Made by a program: the position numbers and the translations under genes
The notes under the pieces: model-generated
What the model was told of the DNA's origin: nothing
Database searches by the model: none
What the model saw: only the letters and a program-made list of their open reading frames with translations
Source of the DNA: Thermococcus sp.
Lineage (GTDB): Archaea; Methanobacteriota_B; Thermococci; Thermococcales; Thermococcaceae
DNA length: 7,751 nt
Reading direction: 5' to 3'
NCBI GenBank assembly: GCA_027074805.1
Contig: JALTCK010000068.1
Coordinates: 1-7,751, forward strand
Shown here: piece by piece, positions 1-5,037 of the stretch
Layout of the letters: each line of letters opens with the position of its first letter
Numbering within the stretch: position 1 is the first letter of the stretch

Positions 1-184
1 TCATCGTGACGTTCAGCGTGTTTTCCTCCCCGTAGACAACCATCCCAAGGGAGTCGCCGATGAAGATTATGTCCATCCCTGCCCTGTCGGCTATGAGCGC
101 TGAGGGATAATCGTAAGCGGTTATCATCGCGATCTTTTCCTTCCCCTTCATCTCGATTATTTTCCGAGGCGTTATCTCCCTCAT
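1..184 (-). CDS. panB: 3-methyl-2-oxobutanoate hydroxymethyltransferase (PanB), N-terminal part, cut by window edge
   Basis: PanB transfers a hydroxymethyl group from methylenetetrahydrofolate (or the pterin used in archaea) to 2-oxoisovalerate, giving ketopantoate, an early step of coenzyme A synthesis in the cytoplasm. The first 61 residues are visible on the minus strand, starting MREITPRKIIEMKGKEKIAM. Family landmarks are the TAYDYPSA segment (residues 22-29) and GDSLGMVVYG (residues 43-52), in which Asp44 corresponds to a Mg2+-binding aspartate of the family. The start at 184-182 is chosen because GGGGTGAG lies just upstream on the minus strand and the protein begins at the usual point for the family. 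Full-length PanB is about 260-290 residues, so most of the gene lies outside the window. It is divergent from vapBC. The identification is confident; the partner enzymes of the pathway are not in view. Confidence 0.95.
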   Translation of the reverse strand, partial: MREITPRKIIEMKGKEKIAMITAYDYPSALIADRAGMDIIFIGDSLGMVVYGEENTLNVTM

Positions 185-216
185 TCTCTCACCCCTGGAA
201 GATTAAAGGTTCCCGC

Positions 217-232
217 CTAATTAACGGTTTCG
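217..232 (-). promoter_or_regulatory. Candidate panB promoter (BRE plus TATA box)
   Basis: Read on the minus strand, CGAAACC (232-226) is followed by GTTAATTAG (225-217). This matches the archaeal pattern of an A-rich BRE followed by a TATA element. It lies about 33 bp upstream of the panB start codon, which would place the transcript start roughly 10 nt before the ATG and leave just enough room for the GGGGTGAG ribosome site. Predicted from sequence only. Confidence 0.55.
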
Positions 233-238
233 ATAGGG

Positions 239-246
239 TTATATAC
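239..246 (+). promoter_or_regulatory. Candidate TATA box of the vapBC-archease operon
   Basis: TTATATAC lies 31-38 bp upstream of the vapB ATG. With the usual archaeal spacing of about 25 bp, transcription would start near 268-272, so the leader would be very short and begin at or within the GGTGGTGA ribosome site (268-275). It is back-to-back with the candidate panB promoter, only a few bases away. Confidence 0.6.
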
Positions 247-250
247 CAAC

Positions 251-266
251 GTCGGTAATTACCTAC
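251..266. promoter_or_regulatory. Palindromic candidate operator for VapB autoregulation
   Basis: The sequence contains the perfect 10-bp palindrome GGTAATTACC (254-263). It extends to a 16-bp palindrome with one mismatched pair: GTC before it and TAC after it. It lies between the TATA box and the predicted transcript start of vapB. Ribbon-helix-helix antitoxins usually bind such short inverted repeats over their own promoter, alone or with the toxin, to repress the operon. That VapB binds here is inferred from position and symmetry. Confidence 0.5.
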
Positions 267-276
267 AGGTGGTGAC

Positions 277-537
277 ATGGGCAAGGTCAAAACGAGCGTC
301 TACATTGATGAGGAACTCTGGAGGGAGTTTAAAGAGCTGGCCCGGCGTGAGAAGAGTGAGGTCAGCAAGCTTCTTGAAGAGGCACTTATGAATTACCTCA
401 TAAACGAAGTTTTGAAGGACATCGATGACTCTGAAGTGCCCCTGTGGTTTGAACCCCTGAAGGTCGAGGGTGAGAGCAGTGAAAAGCTCGTGAGGGAGAT
501 GAGGGATGAGAGGGAGGAGCGTTTACTTGGACACTAG
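277..537 (+). CDS. vapB: VapB-family antitoxin, ribbon-helix-helix DNA-binding protein
   Basis: This 86-residue protein begins with a ribbon-helix-helix (CopG/Arc/MetJ-like) domain. KTSVYIDEELWREF (residues 5-18) would form the DNA-contacting beta strand and first helix, and KSEVSKLLEEALMNYL the second helix. The acidic, Arg-rich tail after about residue 48 (with WFEPLKVEGES) is the kind of flexible segment that wraps a VapC toxin. In the cell it would neutralise the VapC encoded next and repress their common promoter. The ATG at 277 follows GGTGGTGA. The end of the gene overlaps vapC by 32 bp in another frame, which suggests translational coupling. It could in principle be a lone regulator, but the following PIN-domain gene makes the antitoxin role very likely. 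Confidence 0.85.
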   Translation: MGKVKTSVYIDEELWREFKELARREKSEVSKLLEEALMNYLINEVLKDIDDSEVPLWFEPLKVEGESSEKLVREMRDEREERLLGH

Positions 538-967
538 TGCCATCTTAAAGAGGTATTTAACCGAGGAGGACAGCGATGTGGTGAAGGGAATATTCAGGGA
601 TGCATACAGAGGCGAAGTGAAGTTAGTCTTTAGCTTATGGAACATTGGAGAGGTTATTGGAATACTCGACAAACGGCTAAGAAGGGGTCAAATTAGAAAG
701 GAGGACTTTGACTTCCTGAAGAAAGGCTTTCTGGCGGAGGTAAAGCGGTTCACGAGGTTGGGCGTCTTGGAGGTGGTTCCGGTTCACTCCCTACTGCTGG
801 CCGATGCGTGGGAGCTAATTGAGAGATACCACATTTACCAAGCGGACGCGATTCAGATAGTTTCGGCAAAGTACGCCGGGGTTGAGAGCTTTTACACCGG
901 AGACAAGAGGCTTCACGATACGGCTAGAAAAGAGGGCTTGAACTCTATACTGCTTGGAGGTGACTGA
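506..967 (+). CDS. vapC: VapC-family toxin, PIN-domain ribonuclease
   Basis: This 153-residue PIN-domain protein has the length and acidic residues of VapC toxins. Asp9 is in VYLDTSA near the N-terminus, Glu49 in the WNIGEVIG segment, Asp114 in YQADAIQ and Asp133 in the TGDKRL segment. These four acids form the Mg2+/Mn2+ site of an endoribonuclease. Known VapC targets are tRNAs and rRNA loops; the target here cannot be read from sequence. The catalytic residues are all present, so it looks active. The start at 506 lies inside the end of vapB and is preceded by GGGAGATGAGGG. An upstream in-frame start would lengthen the overlap, and starting at 506 puts the LDTSA strand at the normal distance from the N-terminus. 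The stop codon is one base from the archease ATG, so expression of the two genes is probably linked. Confidence 0.9.
   Translation: MRGRSVYLDTSAILKRYLTEEDSDVVKGIFRDAYRGEVKLVFSLWNIGEVIGILDKRLRRGQIRKEDFDFLKKGFLAEVKRFTRLGVLEVVPVHSLLLADAWELIERYHIYQADAIQIVSAKYAGVESFYTGDKRLHDTARKEGLNSILLGGD
957..963 (+). promoter_or_regulatory. Ribosome binding site that sets the archease start
   Basis: GGAGGTG, followed by A and C, lies 5 nt before the ATG at 969 and within the last codons of vapC. A longer reading frame could begin at a TTG at 954, but this Shine-Dalgarno site would then lie inside the coding region. The protein from 969 also begins exactly where archease proteins normally do. Confidence 0.8.
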
Positions 968-968
968 A

Positions 969-1397
969 ATGAGGAAGTGGGAGCACTACGAGCACACCGC
1001 TGACGTTGGAATCAGGGGCTACGGTGAGAGCCTTGAGGAGGCCTTCGAGGCCGTTGCGCTGGCGCTCTTTGACGTGATGGTTGAGGTGAGAAAGGTCGAG
1101 AGCAAAGACTGCCGTGAGGTCGAGGTGGAGGGCGAAGACCTGATGGCGCTCCTCTACAACTTCCTTGAGGAGCTTCTCGTGCTCCACGACATGGAGGGAC
1201 TGGTCTTTGGAGACGTTGACGTCGAGATAGAGAAAACCGGGGAAGGTTATCGGCTCAGGGCGAAGGCATGCGGCGAGGTTCTCGACTACGAGAAGCACGA
1301 GCCGAAGGAGGAGGTTAAGGCCATAACCTACCACGAGATGAAGATAGAGCAGCTTCCAGACGGAAGGTGGATGGCACAGCTGGTGCCGGACATCTGA
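969..1397 (+). CDS. Archease, activator and chaperone of RNA ligase RtcB and of tRNA m5C methyltransferase
   Basis: This 142-residue acidic protein is a full-length archease. Landmarks are YEHTADVGI (residues 7-15) with Asp12, the KAITYHEM signature (117-124), and the C-terminal VPDI with Asp141. Asp12 and the C-terminal aspartate belong to the conserved metal-binding site. In archaea and animals archease promotes guanylylation and multiple turnover of RtcB. In Pyrococcus abyssi the homologue also keeps a Trm4-type tRNA m5C methyltransferase soluble and more specific. Here the methyltransferase gene follows after 9 bp, and an rtcB gene lies about 3.6 kb downstream, so both known partners are encoded nearby. 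The start at 969 is set by GGAGGTGA. No strong separate promoter is visible, so it is probably co-transcribed with vapBC. Confidence 0.95.
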   Translation: MRKWEHYEHTADVGIRGYGESLEEAFEAVALALFDVMVEVRKVESKDCREVEVEGEDLMALLYNFLEELLVLHDMEGLVFGDVDVEIEKTGEGYRLRAKACGEVLDYEKHEPKEEVKAITYHEMKIEQLPDGRWMAQLVPDI

Positions 1398-1406
1398 GGT
1401 GGTTCT

Positions 1407-2342
1407 ATGAGCGCGAGGGACAGAATTAAGGAAACCAACCCTGCCTTTTACGAGCGCTATTCAATGCTCGAAGACACGGACGAGTTCTGGGAGTTCATAA
1501 TCCGGCCCCTGCGGCAGAGCATACGGGTGAACACTCTCAAGGCGCCGCTTAACGTGGTCGTTGAGAGGCTTAAAGAGGAGTTCGAACTTGAGCCGGTAGC
1601 ATGGGTTCGCGAGGGATTCTTCATCAGCGTTGACAACCTCGCGAAGGTTCCGGAGCACAGTCTCGGCTTAATCTTCGGCCAGGAAGCGAGCTCGATGATT
1701 CCGCCGGTTGTTCTTGACCCCAGGCCTGATGAGCTGGTTCTGGACATGGCAGCAGCCCCCGGCTCAAAGACCGGGCAGATTGCTCAGTATATGGCCAACG
1801 AGGGGTGCATAATCGCAAATGACCCGAAGCTCAGCAGGGCCAACGTCCTCATAGCGAACCTCAATAAAATGGGCGTCCTCAACGCCCGCGTGACGACGAA
1901 GGACGGGGCCTATTTCGGCCGTTTTGAGAATACCTTTGACAGGGTTCTCCTCGACGCCCCGTGCTCTTCCGTTGGGATGATAAGGAAGAGCTGGAAGTTC
2001 CTAACGGGCTGGCGCCTGAGGGGGGTCATCAAGTACATGAACATTCAGAAGAGGCTTATCCTGGCCGCCTATCAGGCCCTCAAACCGGGAGGGACGCTGA
2101 TCTACTCGACCTGCACGATAGACCCCCTTGAGAACGAAGAGGTTGTGGACTATCTCCTCAGAAAGACCGATGCGAGGCTGGAGAGAATAGACCTGCCGGT
2201 GAAGACCAGCGAGCCTGTTTTGGAGTGGGAGGGGAAGACCTACTCGTCCGAGCTGAAGAAGGCTTTACGCATACACCCCAATGACAACGATACCGAGGCC
2301 TTCTTCATCGCTAAGATACTCAAGCCGGAGGGAGGGGAATGA
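1407..2342 (+). CDS. trm4: tRNA (cytosine-5) methyltransferase, NOL1/NOP2/Sun family (archaeal Trm4 type)
   Basis: This 311-residue protein uses S-adenosylmethionine to form 5-methylcytosine in tRNA, probably around positions 48-49 as in the P. abyssi enzyme next to archease. The AdoMet-binding motif I is LDMAAAPGSKTGQIAQYM, starting at residue 112. Motif IV is LDAPCSS with Cys186, which assists product release in this family. Motif VI is YSTCTIDPLENEEV with Cys236, the expected nucleophile that attacks cytosine C6. The N-terminal 100 residues (with IRPLRQSIRVNTLK) match the RNA-binding region before the Rossmann fold. All catalytic residues are present. There is no fused C-terminal PUA domain; a PUA-like protein is encoded by the next gene, with a 4-bp ATGA overlap. 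The ATG at 1407 follows GAGGTGG, which itself overlaps the archease stop. The exact target cytosine is inferred. Confidence 0.9.
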   Translation: MSARDRIKETNPAFYERYSMLEDTDEFWEFIIRPLRQSIRVNTLKAPLNVVVERLKEEFELEPVAWVREGFFISVDNLAKVPEHSLGLIFGQEASSMIPPVVLDPRPDELVLDMAAAPGSKTGQIAQYMANEGCIIANDPKLSRANVLIANLNKMGVLNARVTTKDGAYFGRFENTFDRVLLDAPCSSVGMIRKSWKFLTGWRLRGVIKYMNIQKRLILAAYQALKPGGTLIYSTCTIDPLENEEVVDYLLRKTDARLERIDLPVKTSEPVLEWEGKTYSSELKKALRIHPNDNDTEAFFIAKILKPEGGE

Positions 2343-2812
2343 GCGGGGAGAGCAGGGAAAACACCACTAGCCCGAGGCAAGAGGTTGGAAGGATCAACGA
2401 CACCGAGCTGGTGAAGAGACTCCTCATTGAGAACTACGGCTACGCTCCCGATTTGGTCTACGAGATACGGGGGAGGTACCACAAGGTCTACGCGTGGAAG
2501 CCGTGCTCCCTTGAGGTTAAAGGCCCCGACAGGCAGGGCGTTTATTTCGCCCGAGTGGAGAGCGACGGGATAAGGCTCAGCATAGAGGGGAGCTTTTTGG
2601 TCGGCCCGAAGGCGACGAAGAACGTCGTTGAGCTGGACGACGAAAGGGCGAGGCGCTATTTAGCTGGAGAGAGCGTTGAGATCGGGGACAGAGAACTCCA
2701 CGGCTGGGTGCTAGTCAAGTGGAGAAACTACTTCCTCGGCTCTGCAAAGGCTAAGGCTGGGAAGCTGGTAAACTACGTGCCCGGGGACAGGCGGCTGAGG
2801 CTCGACCTGTGA
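2339..2812 (+). CDS. Small PUA-like protein related to the C-terminal domain of RsmF-type RNA methyltransferases
   Basis: This 157-residue soluble protein has no signal or membrane segment. Its C-terminal part, GWVLVKW (122-128), LGSAKAKAGKLVNYVP (133-148) and GDRRLRL (149-155), resembles the PUA-like RNA-binding module at the end of bacterial RsmF-type rRNA m5C methyltransferases, where a 'plGxgK...kN.yP..lR' pattern occurs. IRLSIEGSFLVGP (78-90) is also typical of that module. The first 18 residues are polar and probably disordered. The gene overlaps the methyltransferase by 4 bp (ATGA), with GGAGGGGA just before the start, so the two are probably translated together. The likely role is RNA binding in trans for the upstream methyltransferase, but it could act independently in ribosome or tRNA processing. 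The family assignment is from motif memory and needs a profile search. Confidence 0.65.
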   Translation: MSGESRENTTSPRQEVGRINDTELVKRLLIENYGYAPDLVYEIRGRYHKVYAWKPCSLEVKGPDRQGVYFARVESDGIRLSIEGSFLVGPKATKNVVELDDERARRYLAGESVEIGDRELHGWVLVKWRNYFLGSAKAKAGKLVNYVPGDRRLRLDL

Positions 2813-2927
2813 ACTTCCCTCTGTGGCTTTTATTCCATGCTCGGGAGTTTACTTGCAGTATCCTTTGCCCATTTAACTCTACAGCAGTATGAAACCCCCA
2901 AACTGCCCCCGTATACTTGTTATCTAA

Positions 2928-2943
2928 GAGAAAGGTTTATCTT
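2928..2943 (+). promoter_or_regulatory. Candidate promoter of the surface-protein gene
   Basis: AGAAAGG followed by TTTATCTT fits an archaeal BRE plus TATA box. A transcript would start near 2967, giving a leader of about 50 nt. A second AT-rich element, AGTATATT at 2984-2991, is too close to the start codon for normal spacing unless the transcript is leaderless. The remainder of the non-coding stretch 2813-2927 shows no recognisable element. Confidence 0.4.
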
Positions 2944-2953
2944 TTGTTTTTTC
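2942..2953 (+). terminator. T-rich tract, possible terminator of the archease-methyltransferase operon
   Basis: TTTTGTTTTTTC is a T-rich run on the coding strand 130 bp after the last operon stop codon. Archaeal RNA polymerase terminates at such oligo-U tracts without needing a hairpin. It partly overlaps the candidate promoter of the next gene, so one of the two readings may be wrong. Confidence 0.35.
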
Positions 2954-2958
2954 ATAGT

Positions 2959-2980
2959 CATGTCTACCTAACCATGTCTA
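2959..2980 (+). repeat. Two 8-bp direct repeats (CATGTCTA) in the leader region
   Basis: CATGTCTA occurs at 2959-2966 and again at 2973-2980, 14 bp apart, just downstream of the candidate TATA box and around the predicted transcript start of the surface-protein gene. It could be a tandem regulator site or chance. Confidence 0.4.
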
Positions 2981-3020
2981 TGCAGTATATTGAAAAACCT
3001 GGTCAAGGGTCGTGGTTGGA

Positions 3021-4883
3021 ATGATGGGTTCGAAGGCAACGGCTCTAACAATCCTGCTTGTTCTAATGGGGCTTCTTCTGGCCCCGCTCCTGGGCGCTCC
3101 GGGGGTTAAGGCGGAAGACACGAACTGGTGGGCAATAACACCAAAAGTAAGTGGAGGACATTCGAATTATGGATTTTATGGAGTGGCTGTAGCTCCTAAT
3201 GGTGACATTATAGTGGTTGGATGGACTAATGCTTCTGGTGCTGGAGGTAAAGATGCTTGGGTTCTTCGTTTGGATGAGAATGGTAACGTGAAGTGGCAAA
3301 AAACTTATGGTGGAATAAAAAATGATGTGGCTGTTTCAGTGGGCACGCTCTCCAACGGGAATATTGTTGTAGTTGGAGGTACTAAGAGTTTTGGAGCTGG
3401 TAGTGCTGATGTGTGGGTTCTATGTTTGGATGAGAATGGTAACGTGAAGTGGCAGAAGACATTTGGAGGTAAGTATTATGACACTGGTGAGGCAGTCGCA
3501 ATAGATTCAAACGATAACATCATTGTGGTTGCGGAAACAACAAGTTTCGGCCTCGGCAATAGAGAAGGTGGTGATGTTTGGATTCTTCGTTTGGATGCTA
3601 ATGGTAATGTGAAGTGGCAGAAGACTTATGGTGGCGATAATACTGACTGGGCTTGGTCGATTGAAATTTCACCAAACAGAGACATCCTTTTGGCCGGGTA
3701 TACTATAAGTTTTGGCTCTGGAGGAAGTGATGCTTGGGTCCTTCGTTTGGATGAGAATGGTAACGTGAAGTGGCAAAAAACTTATGGTGGAATAAAAAAT
3801 GATGTTGCAAACTCTATTGTGATTGCTCCTAATGGGGACATAATCGTAATTGGAAGTACTCAAAGTTTTGGCTCGGGGGATAGTGATATTTGGGTTCTTC
3901 GTTTAGATGGCAATGGAAACATAAAATGGCAGAAAACATATGGTTCGGGGTATAGGGAAGGAGGTTTCAATGGCGGTATTGCTCCGAACGGGGACATTAT
4001 TGTGGCTGGATCTTACCTCCTTCGTCTCTCTCCAGAGGGGAGTCTCAAATGGGCCACTACTATTGGGTCTCTGGGTTTTAAAATTCTCCCAGATGGCACA
4101 ATTGTGACTGCCACCTATGGGGTAGGCCGCCTTAATGTTGACACGATACCGAGTTACACTAATACGCCTTGGAAAATGATAGATCTCAATGTTAGTGAGT
4201 CTAACGCTCAAGTGAGTGATACGAACGCCCTTGTTAAAACTTCTAATGCTGAAATTCACGAGACTAACGCTGAAGTTCGTGATACTAACGTTGAATTCTC
4301 CACGGTTTGGACTTACACTCCCGCTCCGACTAACGTTCTCAATCACGAGGTTACAATTGTAAAGAAGGTGGCATCCTCTAAGGCTCCCGCTCAGACCGTC
4401 ACAAACAAAACGGCGACTGTAAAGTATAATGCAACAACTACAGTTTACGAGGTTAAGGTTAAAGTTAATGGGGTTGAAAAACCTGGTTACCTCGTTCAGC
4501 ATAACGTGAGTATTCTGAACGTTCAGGGAAATGCAAGTGTTTTCAGGACGATTTATAACGTGAGTAAAAGCGTCGCGTACAGTGTTGACGACATGATCCT
4601 CCCGCCGAACGCTGTGATAATCCAGCGTGAGCCCGTTATTGCTCTCGACATCAAGGATCCAAAGGCTGGGGAGGAGGTTAATCAAACAGTGATCCTCCTG
4701 ACAAACGTATCCGAGAGCAAGTTCATGCAGGGTGTTAAGATAACCCACGAGGTTCTCACCAGTAGCACTGTAGAGAAGACAGCAAGCAATGAGGGCTCAA
4801 AAGGCATCTGCGGACCGGCACTCATGCTCGCGCTTGCGTTGGGCCCGGTAGCTCTGATAGGGGAGAGGAAAAGGCAAAATTGA
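3021..4883 (+). CDS. Secreted, membrane-anchored beta-propeller surface protein with CGP-CTERM tail
   Basis: This 620-residue exported protein has a signal peptide at residues 1-31 (Lys5, hydrophobic run 8-24, probable cleavage after VKA). Propeller repeats follow with the pattern P-N-G-D-I-I-V-V-G, S-F-G-x-G, W-V-L-R-L-D, N-G-N-V-K-W-Q-K-T-Y-G-G. The marker Trp occurs at 36, 92, 144, 199, 251, 303, 344 and 384, which would fit a seven-bladed propeller whose last two blades are degenerate. Five seven-residue repeats (391-425) and a beta-rich region with many N-x-S/T sequons come next. The end has Cys597-Gly-Pro, a hydrophobic stretch and ERKRQN, which is the CGP-CTERM surface-anchoring tail of Thermococcaceae. 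The function is unknown; binding or adhesion at the cell surface is a guess. ATG 3021 is preferred because GTGGTT precedes it; GTG 3012 and ATG 3024 are alternatives. The middle of the gene is clearly more AT-rich than its ends. Confidence 0.85.
   Translation: MMGSKATALTILLVLMGLLLAPLLGAPGVKAEDTNWWAITPKVSGGHSNYGFYGVAVAPNGDIIVVGWTNASGAGGKDAWVLRLDENGNVKWQKTYGGIKNDVAVSVGTLSNGNIVVVGGTKSFGAGSADVWVLCLDENGNVKWQKTFGGKYYDTGEAVAIDSNDNIIVVAETTSFGLGNREGGDVWILRLDANGNVKWQKTYGGDNTDWAWSIEISPNRDILLAGYTISFGSGGSDAWVLRLDENGNVKWQKTYGGIKNDVANSIVIAPNGDIIVIGSTQSFGSGDSDIWVLRLDGNGNIKWQKTYGSGYREGGFNGGIAPNGDIIVAGSYLLRLSPEGSLKWATTIGSLGFKILPDGTIVTATYGVGRLNVDTIPSYTNTPWKMIDLNVSESNAQVSDTNALVKTSNAEIHETNAEVRDTNVEFSTVWTYTPAPTNVLNHEVTIVKKVASSKAPAQTVTNKTATVKYNATTTVYEVKVKVNGVEKPGYLVQHNVSILNVQGNASVFRTIYNVSKSVAYSVDDMILPPNAVIIQREPVIALDIKDPKAGEEVNQTVILLTNVSESKFMQGVKITHEVLTSSTVEKTASNEGSKGICGPALMLALALGPVALIGERKRQN
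3252..3328 (+). repeat. 77-bp internal repeat, copy 1 (surface-protein gene)
   Basis: This segment is repeated at 3729-3805 with one difference (T at 3263, C at 3740). The offset is 477 bp, exactly 159 codons or three propeller units. It encodes the end of one blade, from DAWVLRLDENGNVKWQKTYG to the start of the next blade. Confidence 0.95.
3729..3805 (+). repeat. 77-bp internal repeat, copy 2 (surface-protein gene)
   Basis: This is 76 of 77 bases identical to 3252-3328. The blades between the two copies show many more synonymous differences in the same segment, so this pair was probably homogenised or duplicated recently. Confidence 0.95.
4191..4295 (+). repeat. Five tandem 21-bp units encoding seven-residue repeats
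   Basis: In frame, the units read VSESNAQ, VSDTNAL, VKTSNAE, IHETNAE and VRDTNVE, with consensus V-x-[DE]-[ST]-N-A-x. They link the propeller to the C-terminal region. The alternating pattern with a conserved Asn-Ala could form a coiled-coil stalk or a small beta structure; the sequence does not decide. Confidence 0.85.
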
Positions 4884-4886
4884 AAG

Positions 4887-4896
4887 TTTCTTTTTC
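4887..4896 (+). terminator. T-rich terminator after the surface-protein gene
   Basis: TTTCTTTTTC begins 3 bp after the stop codon and is flanked by GAAAG (4882-4886) and CTTTC (4898-4902), a weak inverted repeat. Oligo-T tracts of this kind end archaeal transcription units. The following 4903-4990 shows no gene or clear RNA. Confidence 0.55.
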
Positions 4897-4990
4897 GCTT
4901 TCCCCTTCAACTTTGGGATGTACACAGGCGATCGCGAGGGTAAAGACTTAACTATGTGGTTCTTCAATTCCAGCTACCCCCATTGTCCCT

Positions 4991-5006
4991 CGAAACCTTA
5001 AAATAA
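4991..5006 (+). promoter_or_regulatory. Candidate rtcB promoter (BRE plus TATA box)
   Basis: CGAAACC (4991-4997) is directly followed by TTAAAATAA (4998-5006), a good archaeal BRE/TATA pair about 32-40 bp before the rtcB ATG. The expected transcript start is near 5025-5031, giving a very short leader. It shows that rtcB has its own promoter and is not simply part of the upstream unit. Confidence 0.6.
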
Positions 5007-5007
5007 T

Positions 5008-5023
5008 TTTAGGGCGACCTAAA
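5008..5023. promoter_or_regulatory. Inverted repeat between rtcB TATA box and ribosome site
   Basis: TTTAGG (5008-5013) and CCTAAA (5018-5023) form a perfect 6-bp inverted repeat around GCGA. The position just after the TATA box and before GGAGGGGTGA (5024-5033) suits a repressor operator. If transcribed, it could form a short hairpin beside the ribosome site. No known Thermococcales regulator site is recognised in it. Confidence 0.4.
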
Positions 5024-5037
5024 GGAGGGGTGAGAGG

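Noticed and set aside
940..955. CTATACT as a separate TATA box for archease
   Set aside because: The match is weak and the spacing would give a leaderless transcript although a strong ribosome site is present; co-transcription with vapBC is simpler.
954..968. TTG at 954 as the archease start
   Set aside because: It would bury the GGAGGTGA ribosome site inside the gene and add five residues before the normal family N-terminus.
945..1334. A 129-codon open frame on the minus strand opposite archease
   Set aside because: It is opposite an unmistakable archease and spans the vapC-archease junction; no promoter or family features.
2813..3020. A C/D box guide RNA in the non-coding stretch
   Set aside because: No paired C box (RTGATGA) and D box (CTGA) with suitable spacing was found on the strands read.
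3903..4748. An 846-bp open frame on the minus strand opposite the surface-protein gene
   Set aside because: It lies fully antisense to a well-supported gene with signal peptide, repeats and anchor; its translation shows no domain and no ribosome site was evident. It arises from the codon pattern of the repeats.
4928..4935. Palindrome GCGATCGC
   Set aside because: A single 8-bp palindrome away from any promoter element; expected by chance and not supported by position.
4964..4998. GGTTCTTCAATTCC and nearby GGTTTCG-like sequence as a tRNA T-arm or an attachment-site remnant
   Set aside because: The T-loop consensus is not met and no acceptor, D or anticodon stems can be built around it on either strand.
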